From the NCBI GenBank assembly GCA_014946745.1, contig JADCRD010000001.1, forward strand, positions 1,920,427 to 1,984,426: a stretch of DNA of 64,000 nucleotides, written 5' to 3'. Made by a program: the position numbers and the translations under genes. Below, piece after piece: positions 59,188 to 64,000 of the stretch (position 1 is the first letter of the stretch; each line of letters begins with the position of its first letter). Origin of the DNA: Lysobacterales bacterium (GTDB lineage Bacteria > Pseudomonadota > Gammaproteobacteria > Xanthomonadales > Xanthomonadaceae). Under the pieces are notes generated by a model. That model was not told where the DNA came from and did no database searches. It saw nothing but the letters and a program-made list of their open reading frames with translations.

Positions 59188-62100
59188 CTACATATTCCGC
59201 CGATACTCCCCACCCACCTCATACAGCGAATGGCTGATCTGCCCAAGGCTGTGGGTCTTCACCGCTTCGATCAGCGCGGCGAACAGGTTTTCGCGCTTGC
59301 GGGCGGTGGATTGGAGGTAGGCCAGGGCTGAGGCTGGTTGCCCCCTCTCCCCCTGCCCCTCTCCCACGAGGGGAGAGGGGAGAACGGCGGCGTTGCGGTT
59401 CTCCTGGTAGCTGCGCACGTTGGCGATCTGCTGGCCCTTTTCTTCTTCGGTGCTGCGGATCAGTTCGATGGTGGTGGTGATCTCGCCGCCGTGGTCCTTG
59501 CCGAGGTAGGTGTTGACGCCCACCAGGGGCAGGCTGCCGTCGTGCTTCTTGTGTTCGTAGTACAGGCTTTCTTCCTGGATCTTGCCGCGCTGGTACATGG
59601 TGTCCATGGCGCCCAGCACGCCGCCGCGCTCGCTGATGGCTTCGAACTCCTTGTAGACGGCCTCTTCCACCAGGTCGGTGAGCTGGTCGACCACGAAGCT
59701 GCCCTGCCAGGGGTTCTCATTGAAGTTCAGCCCCAGCTCTTTGTTGATGATCATCTGGATGGCCACGGCGCGGCGCACGCTCTCTTCGGTCGGCGTGGTG
59801 ATGGCCTCGTCGTAGGCATTGGTGTGCAGGCTGTTGCAGTTGTCAAACAGGGCGTACAGGGCCTGCAGCGTGGTGCGGATGTCGTTGAACTGGATCTCCT
59901 GCGCGTGCAGTGATCGGCCTGAGGTCTGGATGTGGTACTTCAGCATCTGGCTGCGCTCGTTGGCGCCGTAGCGCTCGCGCATGGCGCGGGCCCAGATGCG
60001 GCGGGCCACGCGGCCGATGACGGTGTACTCCGGGTCCATGCCGTTGCTGAAGAAGAAGCTTAGGTTGGGCGCGAAGTCGTCGATCTTCATGCCGCGCGCG
60101 AGGTAGTACTCGACAATCGTAAAGCCATTACTGAGCGTGAAGGCCAGCTGCGAGATCGGGTTCGCCCCGGCCTCGGCGATGTGGTAGCCGGAGATGCTCA
60201 CCGAATAGAAGTTGCGCACCCGTCGGTCGACGAAGTACTGCTGGATGTCGCCCATCATCCGCAGCGCGAACTCGGTGCTGAAGATGCAGGTGTTCTGCGC
60301 CTGGTCCTCTTTCAGGATGTCGGCCTGCACGGTGCCTCGCACGGTGCTGAGCGTCTCGGCCTTGATGCGGGCGTAGGTTTCCGCGTCCAGCACCTGGTCG
60401 CCGGTGACGCCCAGCAAGCCCAGGCCGAGGCCGTTGTTGCCTTCGGGCAGGCCGCCGGAATACACCGGGCGCATGCGACCTTCGTAGAGCTTGGCGATGG
60501 TCTTCTGTGCTTCGGCCCATCGAGCTTCGTCGGCCTTCAGGTACTTCTCCACCTGCTGGTCGATGGCGGTGTTCATGAACATCGCGAGGATGATCGGCGC
60601 GGGGCCGTTGATGGTCATGCTCACGCTGGTGGTGGGCGCGCACAGGTCGAAGCCGGAGTACAGCTTCTTCATGTCGTCCAGAGTTGCGATGGACACACCG
60701 CTGTTGCCGATCTTGCCGTAGATGTCCGGGCGCTCGGCCGGGTCTTCGCCGTACAGGGTGACGCTGTCGAAGGCGGTGGACAGGCGTGCGGCCGGCTGGC
60801 CGAGGCTCAGGTAATGGAAGCGGCGGTTGGTGCGCTCCGGCGTGCCCTCGCCCGCGAACATGCGGATGGGGTCTTCGCCGCTGCGGCGGTAGGGGTAGAC
60901 GCCGCCGGTGTAGGGGTAGTGGCCGGGCAGGTTTTCCTTGCCCAGGAACACCAGCAGCTCGCCCCAGCTCTTCCACTTGGGTGCGGCGATCTTCGGGATC
61001 TTCTGGTGGCTCAGCGATTCGCGGTAGTTCTCGACGCGGATGACCTTGTCGCGAACGGTGTATTCGTTGAACTCGTCGGTGACGGACTTGAGCCGCTCGG
61101 GCCAGGCGCGGAGCAGCTTCAAGTTCTCGCTGCTGAGGGATTGGACGGCGTCGTTGTAGCGCTGGCGGAGGGTTAGGAGGGTGCGGTCGGGCTCAATGCG
61201 AGCCCCTCCCCCAATGGGGGAGGGGTTGGGGAGAGGGTTCGGGTGTTGGACGGTCTCTGGGCTTGCCGGACCCTCTCCCCCAACCCCAACCTTCGCTTCG
61301 CTCGGGCTCAGCGCGCCATGAGCTCCCACCGGGAGCTCATCAGCGGCACGCTTCGCTCCATTGGGAGAGGCGAGCAAAGCAGAGGCGTCGTACAGCTCCA
61401 ACGGCCTCGGCAGCAGCGGGTCCTCCAGCTCGCGCAGCGCCTCGTACACGCTCTGCGCGCGGCTGGCGATTTCGCTCTGCTTTTCGATGCCGTGGTTGAT
61501 CGCCCTGCCCTGCTCGGCGATCTCCGCCAGATAGCGGATGCGTGCGCCGGGGATCAGCACGGTGGCGCGGGGTTCCTTGAGGCTGACATCCACCTTCGGA
61601 TGGAAGTCGCAGCGCGAGCTCGCCGCACCCTGCTCTGCCACTCCCGACTCCCGAGCAACGAATCCCATCTTTGCCGCCAACAGGCGGCAAAGATTCGCAA
61701 ACATCCAGCTCACGCCCGGGTCGTTGAACTGCGAGGCAATCGTCGGGTAGACGGGCACCTCTTCATCCGGCATCTGGAAGGCCACGCGGTTGCGCTTCCA
61801 CTGCTTGCGCACGTCGCGCAGGGCGTCTTCGGCGCCGCGGCGGTCAAATTTGTTCAAGATCACCAGCTCGGCGAAGTCGAGCATGTCGATCTTCTCGAGT
61901 TGGCTGGCCGCGCCATAGTCGCTGGTCATCACGTAGACCGGGAAGTCGACCAGGTCGACGATCTCGGAATCGCTCTGGCCGATGCCGGCGGTCTCCACCA
62001 GCACGAGGTCGTAGCTCAGGCCGCGCAGGAAGGCGATGCAGTCCTTCAGCACGGCATTGGTGGCGACGTGCTGACGGCGCGTGGCCATCGAGCGCATGAA

Positions 62101-62898
62101 CACGCGCTTCGAGCGCAGCGAGTTCATGCGGATGCGGTCGCCCAAGAGTGCACCACCGGTGCGGCGGCGCGTGGGGTCGACCGAGATCACCGCGATGCGC
62201 ATCGCCGGGAAGTGCTGCAGGAAGCGGTTGATGATCTCGTCGGTGACCGAGCTCTTGCCCGCACCGCCGGTGCCGGTGAGGCCGACCACCGGGGTCTTGC
62301 CGCCGGCCAGCTGCCAGCCCTTGCGCAGGGCGGCCAGCTCGGCCTCGGGGATGGCGCCTTCTTCAATCGCGGAGAGCATGCGGCCGACGGCGATCTCGTC
62401 GTCCGGTGTCACCGCGGCGGGCTTCTGCGTGCTCAGCCTGGCTTTGGTCGTGCGGGCGACCAGGTCTTCGATCATGCCGACCAGGCCCATCGCCATGCCG
62501 TCGTTCGGGTGGTAGATGCGCTCCACGCCGTAGGCCTGCAGCTCGGCGATTTCCTCAGGCGTGATGGTGCCGCCGCCGCCGCCGAACACGCGGATGTGGC
62601 TGGCGCCGCGTTCTTTCAGCATGTCCACCATGTACTTGAAGTACTCGGTGTGGCCGCCCTGGTAGCTGCTGAGCGCGATGCCGTCGGCGTCTTCCTGCAG
62701 GGCCGCGCGCACCACGTCCTCGACCGAGCGGTTGTGCCCGAGGTGGATGACTTCAGCGCCCTGCGACTGGATCAGCCGGCGCATCACATTGATGGCGGCG
62801 TCGTGGCCGTCGAACAGGCTGGCGGCGGTGACGAAGCGCAAGGGCGATGCGGCGGACGCGCTGTCGTCGGCGGGCAAGCGGCTGGCGGGAGTGCTCAT
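59188..62898 (-). CDS. icmF: Fused isobutyryl-CoA mutase IcmF
   Basis: A 1236-residue coenzyme-B12-dependent mutase interconverting isobutyryl-CoA and n-butyryl-CoA, with its own G-protein chaperone. Order: B12-binding domain with DxHxxG-type motif ([13 protein letters not shown], near residue 32) and the [16 protein letters not shown] loop; MeaI-type GTPase with Walker [18 protein letters not shown] (near residue 205), [16 protein letters not shown] and LNKFDRRG; an extended linker; and the mutase barrel from about residue 600 with the [20 protein letters not shown] and [17 protein letters not shown] segments. Two palindromic repeats add coding sequence (residues about 519-566 and 1171-1186). 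The start at 62898 begins the real N-terminus. Confidence 0.92.
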   Translation of the reverse strand: MSTPASRLPADDSASAASPLRFVTAASLFDGHDAAINVMRRLIQSQGAEVIHLGHNRSVEDVVRAALQEDADGIALSSYQGGHTEYFKYMVDMLKERGASHIRVFGGGGGTITPEEIAELQAYGVERIYHPNDGMAMGLVGMIEDLVARTTKARLSTQKPAAVTPDDEIAVGRMLSAIEEGAIPEAELAALRKGWQLAGGKTPVVGLTGTGGAGKSSVTDEIINRFLQHFPAMRIAVISVDPTRRRTGGALLGDRIRMNSLRSKRVFMRSMATRRQHVATNAVLKDCIAFLRGLSYDLVLVETAGIGQSDSEIVDLVDFPVYVMTSDYGAASQLEKIDMLDFAELVILNKFDRRGAEDALRDVRKQWKRNRVAFQMPDEEVPVYPTIASQFNDPGVSWMFANLCRLLAAKMGFVARESGVAEQGAASSRCDFHPKVDVSLKEPRATVLIPGARIRYLAEIAEQGRAINHGIEKQSEIASRAQSVYEALRELEDPLLPRPLELYDASALLASPNGAKRAADELPVGAHGALSPSEAKVGVGGEGPASPETVQHPNPLPNPSPIGGGARIEPDRTLLTLRQRYNDAVQSLSSENLKLLRAWPERLKSVTDEFNEYTVRDKVIRVENYRESLSHQKIPKIAAPKWKSWGELLVFLGKENLPGHYPYTGGVYPYRRSGEDPIRMFAGEGTPERTNRRFHYLSLGQPAARLSTAFDSVTLYGEDPAERPDIYGKIGNSGVSIATLDDMKKLYSGFDLCAPTTSVSMTINGPAPIILAMFMNTAIDQQVEKYLKADEARWAEAQKTIAKLYEGRMRPVYSGGLPEGNNGLGLGLLGVTGDQVLDAETYARIKAETLSTVRGTVQADILKEDQAQNTCIFSTEFALRMMGDIQQYFVDRRVRNFYSVSISGYHIAEAGANPISQLAFTLSNGFTIVEYYLARGMKIDDFAPNLSFFFSNGMDPEYTVIGRVARRIWARAMRERYGANERSQMLKYHIQTSGRSLHAQEIQFNDIRTTLQALYALFDNCNSLHTNAYDEAITTPTEESVRRAVAIQMIINKELGLNFNENPWQGSFVVDQLTDLVEEAVYKEFEAISERGGVLGAMDTMYQRGKIQEESLYYEHKKHDGSLPLVGVNTYLGKDHGGEITTTIELIRSTEEEKGQQIANVRSYQENRNAAVLPSPLVGEGQGERGQPASALAYLQSTARKRENLFAALIEAVKTHSLGQISHSLYEVGGEYRRNM
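59341..59385. repeat. Palindromic coding repeat in icmF (C-terminal part)
   Basis: CCCCTCTCC-CACGA-GGGGAGAGGGG within a 45-base GC-rich palindromic unit. On the coding strand it gives the peptide [15 protein letters not shown], an insert characteristic of short palindromic repeats that have spread through coding and intergenic DNA of many proteobacteria. The frame is kept. Confidence 0.7.
61203..61341. repeat. Compound palindromic coding repeat in icmF linker
   Basis: Nested inverted repeats: CCCCTCCCCCA-TGGGGGAGGGG at 61203-61225, GGGGTTGGGGAGAGGGT near 61222-61238 opposite ACCCTCTCCCCCAACCCC near 61269-61286, and ATGAGCTCCC-ACC-GGGAGCTCAT at 61318-61340. They encode about 46 low-complexity residues ([18 protein letters not shown] and neighbours) in the linker between the GTPase and mutase domains, keeping the frame. 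Confidence 0.75.
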
Positions 62899-63102
62899 CG
62901 GGGGGCCTCGATGCGGGGTTCGCGAAGCCCGCCATTGTACGCGGGCGGCTGTGAGGCACCCCTGCCGAGCGTTGACTTGCCGGCCTTTGCACCCTGCGCA
63001 GAGGTACGGGCTTTCAGCCGACGCGAACGCGGGTGGGAACCCCACCGACACAAACACCCCGCGATGGGCGGCACATCGTCGCGATGCGCCGCCCATCCAC
63101 AC

Positions 63103-63357
63103 TCACATGACGGTGCAGCTGTAGGTCCAGCCGTCGTTGGCGCAGTACCAGGTTTCGGTCAGCAGCCAGCCGTCGGGGTAGCAGGTGAATACAAAACGGA
63201 CACCGTTGCCGTTGGCATCCATGTTCTCGGTGGCGGTCACCGCGCCCTGATTCTCCGGCCCGCAGGCATAGGGGGGCTCGAAGGGGTTGGCCTGAGCGGC
63301 ACCGCCGACGCCAGCGGCAAGAACGAGGGAAGCAACGGTCAACACGAGGGATTTCAT
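63103..63357 (-). CDS. Small secreted Cys-containing protein
   Basis: An 84-residue protein: signal peptide (LVLTVASLVLAAGVGGAAQA) and a mature domain of about 60 residues with four Cys and several Trp/Tyr (PPYACGPENQGAVTATENMD, GVRFVFTCYPDGWLLTETWY, CANDGWTYSCTVM). The four Cys probably form two disulfides in the periplasm or outside the cell. The ATG follows GGAGATC. It has no recognised family. It is a single gene with its own upstream inverted repeat. Confidence 0.75.
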   Translation of the reverse strand: MKSLVLTVASLVLAAGVGGAAQANPFEPPYACGPENQGAVTATENMDANGNGVRFVFTCYPDGWLLTETWYCANDGWTYSCTVM

Positions 63358-63465
63358 GAGCGAGATCTCCAAGGAATGGGATGGGCGGGCGGCGATGTGT
63401 GCCTCCGACGCGGGCAGTCGCGTCGGAGCCCAGAACCTTCGTGGCTTTCTCAAGTGCGGGCAAGC

Positions 63466-63479
63466 TGTCATATCTGACA
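63466..63479. promoter_or_regulatory. Possible operator TGTCA-TATC-TGACA
   Basis: A 5-base dyad with a 4-base spacer lies about 110 bases upstream of the small secreted protein start. Its symmetry suits a dimeric HTH regulator, but no regulator is identified. Confidence 0.3.
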
Positions 63480-63509
63480 ATGCCCGCGGCCCACTGACAC
63501 GCCTGGAAC

Positions 63510-63529
63510 AAGGCTGAAGTTTCAGCCTT
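63510..63529 (-). terminator. Hairpin after DUF1304 gene
   Basis: AAGGCTGAA-GT-TTCAGCCTT lies just past the stop of the minus-strand DUF1304 gene. The loop is very short and there is no clear U-run, so it may be a terminator of modest strength. Confidence 0.45.
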
Positions 63530-63532
63530 GCC

Positions 63533-63895
63533 CTACAGCCATCTGGGCAGCACGAAGGCCAGGGCCAGCGCTGCCGGCAAGGCCTGGATGAAGTAGATCT
63601 TCCGGCTCGCCGTCGCCCCGCCGTACAGGCCCGCGACCAGTACGCAGGCCAGGAAGAACACCTGCACATCCAAGCCAGCGTCGCCCTGCCACAGGCCCCA
63701 GAACAGGCCCGCGGCCAGAAAGCCGTTGTACAGCCCCTGGTTGGCGGCCAGCACCTTGGTCGCAGCGGCCTTCTCGGCGCTCATGCCGAAGGCGCGGCGC
63801 CCGCGCGGCGTGTCCCAAAGAAACATCTCCAGCACGAGGATGTAGACGTGCAGCAGGGCGATCAGCCCGACCAATGTGGTTCCGACCCATTGCAT
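63533..63895 (-). CDS. DUF1304 membrane protein
   Basis: A 120-residue inner-membrane protein of the DUF1304 family. Four hydrophobic segments: LVGLIALLHVYILVLEMFLW, GLYNGFLAAGLFWGLW, VQVFFLACVLVAGLYGG and FIQALPAALALAFVLPRW. The conserved LVLEMFLWDTPRGRRAFGMS and ANQGLYNGFLAAGL motifs are the family signature. Length is normal. The function of the family is unknown. The start follows GGGAGAGCGCA. The remaining 105 bases to the window edge hold its promoter region and no gene. Confidence 0.9.
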   Translation of the reverse strand: MQWVGTTLVGLIALLHVYILVLEMFLWDTPRGRRAFGMSAEKAAATKVLAANQGLYNGFLAAGLFWGLWQGDAGLDVQVFFLACVLVAGLYGGATASRKIYFIQALPAALALAFVLPRWL

Positions 63896-64000
63896 TGCGC
63901 TCTCCCTTCCTGCGTGGACACTGCAGGGATGATCGCCGATCGCGTTGCCTGCGTGTCATGGCGAAAGCGATCCCGCGCGTCACGCCGGGGCTTCGTATCC

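Noticed and set aside
61243-63477. 744-codon plus-strand frame opposite icmF
   Set aside because: It reads through the complement of well-conserved B12 and GTPase domains and has no family features of its own.

Overview
The window looks like chromosome of a GC-rich gammaproteobacterium, most likely Xanthomonadales (Rhodanobacteraceae/Lysobacteraceae-like). This is inferred from base composition, the many secreted proteins ending in an NGFE-type tail, an IPTL-CTERM protein, and the density of REP-associated (RAYT) transposase elements. No rRNA or complete tRNA is present to confirm it.

Layout. (1) 1-3515: right end of an integrative element. A tyrosine integrase and seven downstream minus-strand genes lie next to a tRNA 3'-end fragment (attR-like); most are chained by 4-base stop/start overlaps. 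(2) 4.1-10.6 kb: a di-heme cytochrome c, a VioB-like ferritin-fold protein, a LodA-like quinoprotein oxidase and its LodB flavoprotein partner. The ferritin-like gene is bracketed by two inverted MITEs with target duplications. (3) 10.6-22 kb: ordinary chromosomal genes (DUF4344 metallopeptidase, membrane protein, SDR, trypsin-like protease, PhzF, serine beta-lactamase-fold hydrolase, lipoxygenase) with two more MITEs. (4) 22.5-40.5 kb: a cluster of exported proteins (CSLREA/beta-helix proteins, an autotransporter-like passenger, a collagen-like/YadA-head-like/S74 protein, an IPTL-CTERM protein). Five of them, plus two remnants, end in an NGFE-like C-terminal tag. (5) 41.4-46.7 kb: two coupled lipoproteins and a 966-residue protein of no recognised family. 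(6) 47-54.4 kb: a decayed accessory zone with HNH fragments, two genes each broken by one amber codon, a GH11 xylanase lipoprotein and several RAYT copies. (7) 54.4-59.2 kb: an IS110/IS1111-type element inserted in the end of a RAYT element, then a three-gene, lower-GC cassette (ParB-like, unknown nuclease-like, DNA cytosine methyltransferase) that resembles an undescribed modification/defence system. (8) 59.2-64 kb: fused isobutyryl-CoA mutase IcmF carrying palindromic coding repeats, a small secreted protein and a DUF1304 membrane protein.

Working together: LodA and LodB should make a self-processed cysteine-tryptophylquinone amine oxidase; the neighbouring cytochrome and ferritin-like protein may serve it, but that is inference. 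The NGFE-tagged proteins probably share an export or surface-anchoring route. The ParB/nuclease-like/methyltransferase genes form one transcription unit directly downstream of icmF.
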